NCBI GenBank assembly: GCA_014240065.1 | Contig: JAAZXR010000004.1 | Location: forward strand, 1-64,000 | Reading direction: 5' to 3' | Source of the DNA: Myxococcales bacterium | GTDB taxonomy: Bacteria > Myxococcota_A > Polyangia > Nannocystales > Nannocystaceae | Length of the DNA: 64,000 nt | Shown: positions 15,322 through 23,622 of the stretch, piece by piece | Position numbering within the stretch: position 1 is the stretch's first letter | How the letters are laid out: each line of letters opens with the position of its first letter | Made by a program: the position numbers and the translations under genes | The notes under the pieces: generated by a model | What the model was told of the DNA's origin: nothing | What the model saw: the letters and a program-made list of their open reading frames with translations, nothing else | The model's database searches: none

Positions 15322-17574
15322 ATGCGCCCCTCTCCCCACCGCACGCTTTTTTCATGGCTCTTGGGCCTGGGCGTCGTCGCGGCCTCGGCCATCGCCGAGA
15401 CCTCCGCGGCCTCGCGCTTGGAGGTCGGCGTGTGCCTCGACGACGTGGACACCTGCATCTCAGCGTCGCATGTGGGCCTGCGACCCGACGGCCTGTGGAT
15501 CCGCTCGGTTCACGCGTACCGCGGCGCGCACGAGGTCTCACTCGAGAGTCTCCGCGTGCACGTCGACGGTGTGAGGGGGATCTGGCTCGAGGCCCGGGGG
15601 ATGAGCGGCGTGCTCGTCGCCGTGGACGACGTCCCCCCCGCGGTCGCCAAATACCACGCGGAGAAATCCGCGCGCGCGGGCGCGCAGACGGAGCCCGTGG
15701 AGGAGCGACCGCCGCCGCAGACCGAGCGCGAGGGCGAGGCCGCAGCGCTCGGGCGGCTGCTCGCGCCCATGCGGAAAGCGGCCGCCCGCGTCGGGCTGCC
15801 CGTATCCGCGTCGGTTGACGGTGAGCTCAAGATCACGCTCGGACACCACGCCTCCATGATCGCTCAGCGCGTCGACGCGACGGTGAGCCCGGAGGGTTCG
15901 GCCCGCGCCCGAATCGAGGGGGAGGCTCGGATCGCCCAAGACACCGTCGCGCGCACCTCCGCCCTCCTGTTCACCTCGACCGCGGAGGCCGGCACGCTGA
16001 TGCGAAGTGAGGTGGACATGGCCGGCGCCCGGCTGCGCGTCAACGGGCGGGTGCGAGGCCGCGAACTTCAGGTTCGCGTGACAGACGAGCGTGACGGCCG
16101 CCTTCAGCTCTCGCTCCCGTCACTGCGCACCCCTCGCAACTTCTCCATCGAGAGCGAGGACTTCCGGGTTCCCGCGGGGATCGGCGCGCTCGCCCGACTG
16201 GTGGCTCCGCGCGTGCAGCTGGACGTTGAGACCACCCGAATCAGCGGCGCGGTTAAGGTCGCCCTCGGCAAAGATAACGCGACGGTGACCCTCGATGATT
16301 TTGCGGTCGACGGCCTCACCGTGCGCAGCGACGCCCTCGCCCGCGAGCCCGTCACGCTGGGGCCGTGGCGCGCGAGCGGCGTCCTCGAACGCAGCGACCG
16401 CGCCCGGGCTGCGAGGGTCGTCCTCGCTCACGGCGATGTTCGTTTCCATCTCGACGCCGCGTGGAGCCCCCAGCACGCCCAGATCGACGCCGAGCTCGAG
16501 GAGACCTCCTGCGAGGAGCTCCTGCGGGCAATTCCCCCTGCCATGTCCAACGTCGTCCGCGGCGCAACGCTCGAGGGGCGCCTCGGCGGCCGCGCCCGAC
16601 TGCACTTTGACCGCGAGTCGTTGACGCGGGCGGGAGAGATCGAAGACCGCACCGGAATTCCCCAACCAGATCCCGGCCTGCTCGAGTTTGACCTCCCGAT
16701 CGAGCGGGCCTGCGCCGTGACGTCGCTCCCCCCCGAGATCGACGTCGCGGCCCTCGCTCGCCCCTACGTACATCGCTTTCACGACGGCGATCGATCCTTG
16801 CGTCGAAAGATCTTCGACACCTCGGATGACGACTTCGTCGCGCTCGGGCAGGTCCGATCGTTGGGACATGCCTTCGTCGCGCTGGAAGACCTCAACTTCA
16901 AGCGTCACCGCGGCTTCGATCGCGAGCAAATCCGCCGCGCCGTGTGGCACAACCTCACCGAGCGGAGGTTCTCGCGAGGAGCGAGCACCATCACGCAACA
17001 AACGGCGCGCAACCTCTGGCTCGGCATCGATCGCTCGCTCGGCCGAAAACTCCAAGAGGCCCTGCTCACGAGGGAGCTTGAGGAGCATCTGACCAAAGCA
17101 CGTATCCTCGAAATTTACATCAATATCATCGAGCTCGGACCGGGAGTGTACGGCGTAAAGGAGGCCGCGGAATTCTACTTTGGGCGCGCGCCCGAACAGC
17201 TCAACTTGCTCGAGCGTATCCACCTGGCCTCGCTCGCCCCGGCGCCCTCGGCCTACAGCAAAAAGTGGCGGGCAGGTGCCGTCGACGACACCTGGATGCA
17301 GACCCTCCGCCGCCATGTTCGCCGCATGCGCCGCATGGGCTACATCTCGCATGCGCAGGCCGCGGCCGCCGCCCGGTCTCCCCTTCGGCTGCTCGACCGC
17401 ACGCCGAAAGACGCCACCCGATCAACAGCACCTTCCGACGCGAGCGCTGCGAATCCGGAGGTCGTCGACCCGGAGGTCGCGACGCCGCCTCCATCCGTCG
17501 CGAGGGAATCCACCGACGGCGCCACCTCTCGGCAGGCGACGCGCCCGTCGCTGCGAGGCGCCGCGGCTCCCTGA
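15322..17574 (+). CDS. Monofunctional GT51 peptidoglycan glycosyltransferase with long N-terminal extension
   Basis: A 750-residue membrane-anchored transglycosylase polymerising lipid II into glycan strands. The N-terminal hydrophobic segment (about 8-27) is an anchor or signal. Residues ~30-490 form a mostly beta-structured region without a motif I recognise. The GT51 catalytic domain occupies about 495-680: EDLNFKRHRGFD (catalytic Glu), SRGASTITQQTARNLWL, the RKLQEALLTRELE helix and EIYINIIELGPGVYGVKEAA. No transpeptidase motifs (SxxK, KTG) follow, only a low-complexity tail. Typical monofunctional enzymes (MtgA) have about 240 residues, so the extension is exceptional. The ATG at 15322 lies 5 nt after the Ddl-like gene, implying an operon. 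Confidence 0.88.
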   Translation: MRPSPHRTLFSWLLGLGVVAASAIAETSAASRLEVGVCLDDVDTCISASHVGLRPDGLWIRSVHAYRGAHEVSLESLRVHVDGVRGIWLEARGMSGVLVAVDDVPPAVAKYHAEKSARAGAQTEPVEERPPPQTEREGEAAALGRLLAPMRKAAARVGLPVSASVDGELKITLGHHASMIAQRVDATVSPEGSARARIEGEARIAQDTVARTSALLFTSTAEAGTLMRSEVDMAGARLRVNGRVRGRELQVRVTDERDGRLQLSLPSLRTPRNFSIESEDFRVPAGIGALARLVAPRVQLDVETTRISGAVKVALGKDNATVTLDDFAVDGLTVRSDALAREPVTLGPWRASGVLERSDRARAARVVLAHGDVRFHLDAAWSPQHAQIDAELEETSCEELLRAIPPAMSNVVRGATLEGRLGGRARLHFDRESLTRAGEIEDRTGIPQPDPGLLEFDLPIERACAVTSLPPEIDVAALARPYVHRFHDGDRSLRRKIFDTSDDDFVALGQVRSLGHAFVALEDLNFKRHRGFDREQIRRAVWHNLTERRFSRGASTITQQTARNLWLGIDRSLGRKLQEALLTRELEEHLTKARILEIYINIIELGPGVYGVKEAAEFYFGRAPEQLNLLERIHLASLAPAPSAYSKKWRAGAVDDTWMQTLRRHVRRMRRMGYISHAQAAAAARSPLRLLDRTPKDATRSTAPSDASAANPEVVDPEVATPPPSVARESTDGATSRQATRPSLRGAAAP

Positions 17575-17665
17575 CTGCACCACGCATCAGAGCGACGCTC
17601 GCCGCCGCATCACTCCATCGTTTGTCGCGCGCGACGACCCAACGTTCGTCCGGGTCGCCTCGTGC

Positions 17666-17671
17666 TACAGT
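17666..17671 (+). promoter_or_regulatory. Extended -10 element for the GGDEF-EAL gene
   Basis: TGCTACAGT (17663-17671) matches an extended -10. Transcription would start about 40 nt before the ATG at 17719, leaving room for the GAGG ribosome binding site at 17710-17713. The -35 region is poor. Confidence 0.4.
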
Positions 17672-17718
17672 GTAGCGGCAAGGGTTGTAAGAGCCCTCCC
17701 GGTCGCGACGAGGCTCCA

Positions 17719-19917
17719 ATGACATCTCCCACGTCGAAACTCGCTGATCTCCCGAAGAAGACCAAGGAATCAGTGATCGAGCCCCAGGACGGCGAGGCGC
17801 TCAAGGTGCTCTTCGCCGTGGATCGCTCCTCGGCGCCGGCGCTCCTCAATTCATTCGTCGGCTTGTCGCGTCCTCCATGCGCGCTCACCCACGCCACGGA
17901 GATCGCGAGCGTGGGTATGGAGGTGCTCCGCGACACCCACGACGTCTTCGTCATCGACGGACGCACCGACCTGAGCGGGTTCGCGAGCCTGTTCACCGAG
18001 CGTGGCACCAACCTCTTGCGACGCGTGGTCCTCGTCGCGGTCGACAGCAGCGCGCCCGCGTGGAGCCTCCCACACGGCGCCGTGCGAATCCCGGTGGACG
18101 AGGTCACCGTCGACACCCTCGAGTCCATCCTAGAGCTCGCGCTTGAGCGCACGGCGTTCGCTCGCGACCTCGCTCAAGCCCAGGCACGCTACGGTCACAC
18201 CGCCCTATCTTGCAGTGACGGGCTGTGGTTTTGGGACGTCCGCCGCGACGTCTGCGATTTCTCCGACCGCTGGCGCAAGCTCCTCGGCCTCCCGGCGGGC
18301 GGCGGCGGCGCCTCCATCAACGAGTGGCTCGAGCGCGTGCACCCCGACGACATCGAAGGGCTCCGCGCCAACCTCGACGCCCACCTCGAGGGGCTGTCGC
18401 CTGGCCACATCTTCGAGCACCGCATCCGGCATCGAAATGGTCGGTGGCGATGGGTCGTCACCCGCGCCATCGCCGAGCGCAACGACATGGGGCAAGTGAC
18501 GGAGGTCGCGGGCTCGCTCACCGACATCACCCGCAGGAAGTCCTCGGAGTCGCTGCTCCAAACGGACGCCACCACGGGACTCGCCAGCCGCATGTGGCTC
18601 ATGGAGAGCCTCGGCGAGGCCATTGAAGCGCTCCGCCGGGTGCCCCACCCGGAGTTCGTCCTGCTGTTCCTCAACGTCGACGGGTTCAAGGTCGTCAACG
18701 AGTCCATCGGCCTCGACTCCGGCGACCGAATCTTGAGCCAGCTTGGGGAGCGGCTGCTCGGGAACGTCTCCTCCAATCACTTGGTGTGTCGCTACGGTGG
18801 GGACGAATTTGCGATCCTCATGCGCGGCGACGCCACAGTCCAGGACGCAGAAGAGCTGAGCGCGATCATCCAAGACGGGCTCAACCGTCCCTTCGTCATT
18901 GACGGGCAGGAGGTGTTCACGTCGGTCAGCGCGGGGGTGACGTCGAGCGCGATCGGATACGAGCGCCCCTCCGAGGTGCTCCGCGATGTCGGCATCGCGC
19001 TCACAGAGGCCAAGCGAAACCGCCGCGGCGGCTGCGTGGTGTTCCGACCAGATATGCGGAAGCAGGCGATGACGGCGCTGCGACTACAGACCGAGCTGCG
19101 GCAAGCCGTGGACCGAGATGAACTTGAGGTCTATTACCAGCCCATCATCAACCTCTCGACCTCGGTGATGAGCGGCTTCGAGGCCCTCGTGCGCTGGCGA
19201 CATCCCGTGCGGGGGATCGTGATGCCCGATGAGTTCGTGACCGTCGCAGAAGACACCGGGCTGATCGTTCCCATCGGCAAGATGGTGCTCGATCGCGCGT
19301 GCTGCCAGCTCGCCGTGTGGCTCGAGCGCTACCCCTCTCCCGACCCCTTGGCGATCAGCGTCAACCTCTCCACCGCGCAGGTTGTCTCCTCGAATATCGT
19401 GGAGGACGTCTCGTCGGCCCTGAAGAAGTCGAAGATCCCAGCGCACTGTCTGAAGCTCGAAATCACCGAGAGTATGCTCATCGAGGATACGGAGGACGCG
19501 AAGAAAGTCCTCGGAAAGTTGCGTGCCCTCGGCGTCCGACTCCTCATTGACGACTTCGGGACCGGCTACTCGTCGCTGACGTATCTCCACGAATTCCCGG
19601 CGAGCGGGCTCAAAATCGACAAGTCGTTCATCGACATGCTCGGGAAGACTGAGCGGCCGGGAGCGATCGTGCCCACCATCATCTCCCTCGCGCACACCCT
19701 CTCCCTCGACGTCGTCGCGGAGGGCGTCGAGACCCCCGAGCAGCGCGATCTGTTGCGGAGCCTATCTTGCGATGAAGCCCAAGGGTTTTTGTTCTCACCT
19801 CCGCTTGAGCACCAAGAGGCGACCCTCGCCGTGGCGAACCGCCACGACCAATACAGCGCGACCATGCCCCACACGGCGGCGCCCAATGACGGCACCGTCC
19901 GCAGGTACCGGCGCTGA
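17719..19917 (+). CDS. Pseudo-receiver-PAS-GGDEF-EAL cyclic-di-GMP enzyme, probably a phosphodiesterase
   Basis: A 732-residue cytoplasmic protein. Residues ~25-145 resemble a response-regulator receiver (VFVIDGRTDLSG at the phospho-Asp strand, but no C-terminal Lys: AVRIPVDE). A PAS domain follows (about 160-275, WFWDVRRDVCDFS), then GGDEF (about 290-450) and EAL (about 465-705). The GGDEF signature is intact (RYGGDEF), but the first metal-binding Asp of DxDxFK is Asn (LNVDGFKVVNES), and no RxxD inhibitory site precedes it. EAL retains FEALVRW, ISVNLS, LEITES, DDFGTGYSS, KIDKSF and AEGVET, so c-di-GMP hydrolysis is likely. The ATG at 17719 is supported by GAGG 6-9 nt upstream and replaces a frame opening 57 nt earlier. 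Confidence 0.9.
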   Translation: MTSPTSKLADLPKKTKESVIEPQDGEALKVLFAVDRSSAPALLNSFVGLSRPPCALTHATEIASVGMEVLRDTHDVFVIDGRTDLSGFASLFTERGTNLLRRVVLVAVDSSAPAWSLPHGAVRIPVDEVTVDTLESILELALERTAFARDLAQAQARYGHTALSCSDGLWFWDVRRDVCDFSDRWRKLLGLPAGGGGASINEWLERVHPDDIEGLRANLDAHLEGLSPGHIFEHRIRHRNGRWRWVVTRAIAERNDMGQVTEVAGSLTDITRRKSSESLLQTDATTGLASRMWLMESLGEAIEALRRVPHPEFVLLFLNVDGFKVVNESIGLDSGDRILSQLGERLLGNVSSNHLVCRYGGDEFAILMRGDATVQDAEELSAIIQDGLNRPFVIDGQEVFTSVSAGVTSSAIGYERPSEVLRDVGIALTEAKRNRRGGCVVFRPDMRKQAMTALRLQTELRQAVDRDELEVYYQPIINLSTSVMSGFEALVRWRHPVRGIVMPDEFVTVAEDTGLIVPIGKMVLDRACCQLAVWLERYPSPDPLAISVNLSTAQVVSSNIVEDVSSALKKSKIPAHCLKLEITESMLIEDTEDAKKVLGKLRALGVRLLIDDFGTGYSSLTYLHEFPASGLKIDKSFIDMLGKTERPGAIVPTIISLAHTLSLDVVAEGVETPEQRDLLRSLSCDEAQGFLFSPPLEHQEATLAVANRHDQYSATMPHTAAPNDGTVRRYRR

Positions 19918-19941
19918 CCGCCGCCCCACGCGCGCGAGTCG

Positions 19942-20676
19942 TCACACTCCTTGAAGCAGACGCGCCCCGAAGGAGTCGGCCAAGCGTTCGTCTTGGAAGA
20001 CGAGGCTCGCCGTCTTGCTGACATCATACTCGACCCGCTTGAACTCAAAGGTCTTTGCGTCCGTGTCGTAGATCGTATAGCTCGCGCGAGGGTCTTGGTC
20101 GCGCGGTTGTCCCACCGAACCGACGGAGATGATGTACTTGAACCCCTGTCGAATCGGGAACTCCCCCGTCAGCACCTCGTGGGCGCGCGCCGGCGCGAGC
20201 GCGAAGGAGCGACACAGATGCGAGTGTCCGATGAACGTAGCCGTCCCCATCTCCTCCAAGATCGGCAGGCACGTGCTCGCCTGCTCAACATTGAAGATAT
20301 ATTCGAACTCTTCAAGATCTACCGGGGAACCGTGACAAAAGTGGGTCGCTCCGTCGGCCTGCTTGTAGGGCAGTGACCGCAGCCATTCGAGGCTCTCTTC
20401 AGAGATCACCGAGGCGTGATAATCGAGGGCGTCGCGCGCGGCCTGATAGTAGTAGGCGTAGTCCATCCGGCCTGCCACCGCCGCGTCGTGATTGCCGAGG
20501 ATGGTGTAGTCGGCGTTGGCTCGGATCAGCTGACAACATTCCTCCGGCTGCGGCCCGTAGCCGACCGTGTCTCCGAGGCACGCCAACACGTCCACCTTCT
20601 CGCCTTCCAAACTCCGAAGGACCACCTCGAGTGCGGCGAGGTTCGCGTGCGTGTCACTAAAAATTCCGTAGCGCAT
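19942..20676 (-). CDS. Calcineurin-like metallophosphoesterase (YfcE/MJ0936-type)
   Basis: A 244-residue cytoplasmic metallophosphoesterase with all di-metal motifs: SDTHAN (~7), GDTVGYG (~35), GNHD (~61), CHGSP (~114) and GHSH (~151). Length and motif spacing match small YfcE/MJ0936-like phosphodiesterases of unknown physiological substrate. Its ATG overlaps the stop codon of the upstream CpXC/HEAT gene in a TAATG arrangement, so translation is almost certainly coupled and the two probably act together. Confidence 0.9.
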   Translation of the reverse strand: MRYGIFSDTHANLAALEVVLRSLEGEKVDVLACLGDTVGYGPQPEECCQLIRANADYTILGNHDAAVAGRMDYAYYYQAARDALDYHASVISEESLEWLRSLPYKQADGATHFCHGSPVDLEEFEYIFNVEQASTCLPILEEMGTATFIGHSHLCRSFALAPARAHEVLTGEFPIRQGFKYIISVGSVGQPRDQDPRASYTIYDTDAKTFEFKRVEYDVSKTASLVFQDERLADSFGARLLQGV

Positions 20677-22844
20677 TATAAGATCTCCAAGTCCGAAATG
20701 GTGAGCACCTGCGTGGGATCTGGAACCACCTTCATGCCCTCAGTTGAGGCGAGACGCAACCGTGCTCGGCGAGAGAACCTACATATTGGATCCGATGCGT
20801 CTATCTCGCCACTGGCATCGCCGAGCGTGGCGAGCGCGCGGCTCGCCGCGGCCCGAACGACGGAGTGCTCATGCGCACAAAGATCCGCGATGAGCTCCAC
20901 CCCGTGTCGCTGGCCCGCCTCCCGCAAAGCGACCACTGCCCGCTCGCCCTGGCGCTTCTCGCTCTTTGTGGCGACAATCTTGGCCACTTCGGCCACCGCG
21001 CTCGGGCCGATGTGTCCGAGCGCCTTTGCCGCGTCCCGCCAAGCGTCGCTGGGATCCCCAAACAGCATGCCACACAGGGCCGCGACAGCGCTGGGACTCC
21101 CCGCCTCCCCGAACGCGAGGGCGACGCATTGACGCAGGCTCGAATTCTCGGCGGACAATCCGCCGAGCAGCGCGCTTTTGTGGGCGCTGGTCGCGACGAC
21201 CATCGGCGGCAAGAGTCGAATTAGCTCGTCGTCCGAGAAGCCATCGAGGTGCTCGAGCAACACCGAAATGTCGCTCTCGTCGTAGCCGAGGAGGAGATCG
21301 GAGGCCACCTGCACCCGTCGCTTCCGGTCGTTGAGCCCCACCGCGACCTGCGGCGCACCGCTCCCCGCGCCAAGCGTGCCAGCGACAACCCCGCTGGAGG
21401 CTCCCGCGGCCGCAGGCCGTCGCTCGCCCAGCCCCTCGTACGCCTCGCTTGGCACCTCCAACCCTCGCGCCTCGCAAAATGAAATCAACCGTCGCCACGA
21501 CTCCGCCTTCGCCGTCGGATCGAGCGAGAGCGCCTCGTTCACGTCGGGATCCGCGGTCTCACCGCGCCGCGCTTCCACCAGCGCGTTCACGTACACCGCC
21601 GGGCTCTCGCACAGACCAGAGGCGATGACGCGACGCCAAAATCGGCGGGGGCAGCAGAGCCCAAACACGATGGAATGAGCCAAAATGCGATGGCGAAGGT
21701 GCTCGAATTCTCCCACCGGCATCCCGTCCACCTCGAGCAAGTGAGCCAAATTTGCGGTGCTCGACACGGCATCGAGATGCTCCAAGGCGCCCCAACTCTC
21801 CGTCGCCGAGATGATGTACTGATAGTCGCCTGCCCCAATTTGGACGGCCGCAGGCTTCAGCCTCTCCGACACTGTGCGGGCCGCGAGCTCTTCGATCGCG
21901 TCATCCCAAGCAGAGAGTGGAAACTCCCCGGCGGCGAGCACGGCGCGCGCGGACTCAAAACACAGCGCGGCGTTGCGCTGCAACCCTGGCGCGGTGACGC
22001 CACGGGCCACGGACGCGGCGCCCGCGTAGTCTCCGTCGATCTCCACGCGCACGCTCACCTCCTCACACAGACGATCGACGATCGCCGCGGCCTCGTTCGA
22101 AGAGGGGTCCACGACGCCGTCGATCACCGACACCCGCCCCAGATACGACGCCAACACCCGCACTCCGAGGATGGGGTATCCCATGTCTCGCAGGTGAACC
22201 GGACGCACCGACAGCGCCGCGGTCCCCCAGTGCGCGCGGTCCTCGTCGTCCATCGCCACGTGCAACGACACCTGATCGCCCTCCTTGAGGACGACCAAGC
22301 CTACATGGGAGGAGAGCTCGCCTTCTTGCGTCACGCCCGACAGCTCCATCCCAACCTGCACCGGCACCCCAGCCCCGACGCTCGCGCCTCTGGCGTTCCC
22401 GTGGTCGCCCCCCACGAGCCCTACATAGGTCCCAGAGTGAGCGCCGTGTTCGTGTCCCGCGCGTTCCCACGGAGCGAGGCCCTCCGCCTCGACGTCTGCG
22501 CGCGGCGTCGGGCTCACCAACCACGCTGGAAGCACGTCGTCATAGGACTCGACGGCCCGATGATGCCAGCGCAGCGCCTCCATGACCTCGCCCAAGCGCC
22601 CGCGCGGGAGGACCAGCCAGGCGCGCTCTGATTCGCGATCGCAGGCGACCCATGGCGCGTGGCCAAACGCGGGTTCTCCGCAGTCGGGGCACATCCCCTC
22701 GAGCGGCCCCTCGTCACGAACCCGCGCAGCGCGGGCGCCGTCGAGCGTCACGTCGATCCACGCCCAGCGCCGCGCCTTGAACAGCGCTCCGCACTCGCAC
22801 AAATAGGACGTCGTCACCACGCGACTGAGCGAATCATTTTCCAT
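20676..22844 (-). CDS. CpXC zinc-finger and HEAT-repeat protein
   Basis: A 722-residue protein with no signal peptide. Near the N-terminus CECGALF...(~30 residues)...CPDCGE resembles the CpXC domain, a predicted zinc ribbon found widely in bacteria without a settled function. The middle (~80-480) is mixed alpha/beta with no motif I can name. Residues ~510-690 contain HEAT-like repeats (SSLRQCVALAFGEAGSPSAV; WRDAAKALGHIGPSAVAEV; VRAAASRALATLGD), forming a binding solenoid. The ATG at 22844 is chosen because the CpXC segment starts just after it; the frame is open more than 1 kb upstream across the divergent gene, which is only a shadow. It is coupled to the downstream metallophosphoesterase by TAATG. 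Confidence 0.78.
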   Translation of the reverse strand: MENDSLSRVVTTSYLCECGALFKARRWAWIDVTLDGARAARVRDEGPLEGMCPDCGEPAFGHAPWVACDRESERAWLVLPRGRLGEVMEALRWHHRAVESYDDVLPAWLVSPTPRADVEAEGLAPWERAGHEHGAHSGTYVGLVGGDHGNARGASVGAGVPVQVGMELSGVTQEGELSSHVGLVVLKEGDQVSLHVAMDDEDRAHWGTAALSVRPVHLRDMGYPILGVRVLASYLGRVSVIDGVVDPSSNEAAAIVDRLCEEVSVRVEIDGDYAGAASVARGVTAPGLQRNAALCFESARAVLAAGEFPLSAWDDAIEELAARTVSERLKPAAVQIGAGDYQYIISATESWGALEHLDAVSSTANLAHLLEVDGMPVGEFEHLRHRILAHSIVFGLCCPRRFWRRVIASGLCESPAVYVNALVEARRGETADPDVNEALSLDPTAKAESWRRLISFCEARGLEVPSEAYEGLGERRPAAAGASSGVVAGTLGAGSGAPQVAVGLNDRKRRVQVASDLLLGYDESDISVLLEHLDGFSDDELIRLLPPMVVATSAHKSALLGGLSAENSSLRQCVALAFGEAGSPSAVAALCGMLFGDPSDAWRDAAKALGHIGPSAVAEVAKIVATKSEKRQGERAVVALREAGQRHGVELIADLCAHEHSVVRAAASRALATLGDASGEIDASDPICRFSRRARLRLASTEGMKVVPDPTQVLTISDLEIL

Positions 22845-22898
22845 GACCACGGCAGATAACAATAGCGCTCTGCCATTCTCAGTGTAAAGATCTTCCGA

Positions 22899-23591
22899 AT
22901 GTCGAAAGAGGATCTCTCCCCGACAAACGTCACCGACACCTCCGCCGGCCGCCCCGCCCTCGTGAGCGATTTGCACACCTCGTTCGCGGACCACATGCGG
23001 CGCGCGCTCGATTTTGCGGTGGACGACAGCGAGACCTCGCTGGCGTGGGTAGATCACTACCTCCAGACCCTCAGAGGCGAGACGCGCCGCCCTATCCTTG
23101 AGATCGTCGCCGCCGAAGCAGGGGCGTATTTTGGTGAGGTCGTGCGCAAAGAAATCGGCGCGCGCTGGATCGGCGATGGCAACAATCCACGCCGCCTGCG
23201 CCTCCTCCTCGAGCCGCAGTTCTTGCACTTCTCCCCGATCGACCAAGCCTACGAGGTATTGCTCGGCGAAGACGTGATCGAGAACGATCCCCGGCTCCCC
23301 GACACCGCCCCCCTGGATCCAGGCTTTCATCCGAACGACTCCGTGCCAGACGACGCCGCGACCGCGGCGCACGAATCCGCTCCAGCCTCGGACGCCCAGT
23401 GGCTGGCCAAGGCCCTTGAGAACCGGCCACAAGTAACCAGCCAAGAATACTACAGCCTCACTGGCAAGTTTGAAACGCTGCGACTCCTGCTCGAACTGCT
23501 CGCCCAAAAATGCGCGTCCGAGGGTCGCGAACCCCGCGAATATCAGCTCGCCGACTATGTTTCGGCCCTCGCCGACACAGAGGCCAACTAG
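22899..23591 (+). CDS. Conserved-looking hypothetical protein, 230 aa
   Basis: I do not recognise this family. It is a soluble 230-residue protein without signal or membrane segments: an alpha-helical N-terminal half (ILEIVAAEAGAYFGEVVRKE is an amphipathic helix with a glycine-rich turn), a short beta section (RRLRLLLEPQFLHFSP), an acidic Pro/Asp-rich linker (about 130-160) and a helical C-terminus. It is divergent from the CpXC/HEAT gene (54-nt gap) and 31 nt upstream of the giant TPR gene on the same strand. GTGTAAA lies exactly 10 nt before its ATG; the next gene has the same element at the same distance. Confidence 0.65.
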   Translation: MSKEDLSPTNVTDTSAGRPALVSDLHTSFADHMRRALDFAVDDSETSLAWVDHYLQTLRGETRRPILEIVAAEAGAYFGEVVRKEIGARWIGDGNNPRRLRLLLEPQFLHFSPIDQAYEVLLGEDVIENDPRLPDTAPLDPGFHPNDSVPDDAATAAHESAPASDAQWLAKALENRPQVTSQEYYSLTGKFETLRLLLELLAQKCASEGREPREYQLADYVSALADTEAN

Positions 23592-23608
23592 CCCACGCGA
23601 AGACCGTG

Positions 23609-23614
23609 TAAACT
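23609..23614 (+). promoter_or_regulatory. Start-proximal -10-like element, giant TPR gene 1
   Basis: TAAACT ends 8 nt before the ATG at 23623 and is preceded directly by TG. There is no Shine-Dalgarno sequence. The same heptamer GTGTAAA sits 10 nt before the start of both this gene (23606-23612) and the preceding gene (22882-22888). Confidence 0.35.
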
Positions 23615-23622
23615 TCAGTTCG

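Noticed and set aside
16120-17352. 410-codon minus-strand frame opposite the GT51 gene
   Set aside because: No recognisable motif; the plus strand contains all GT51 catalytic motifs here.
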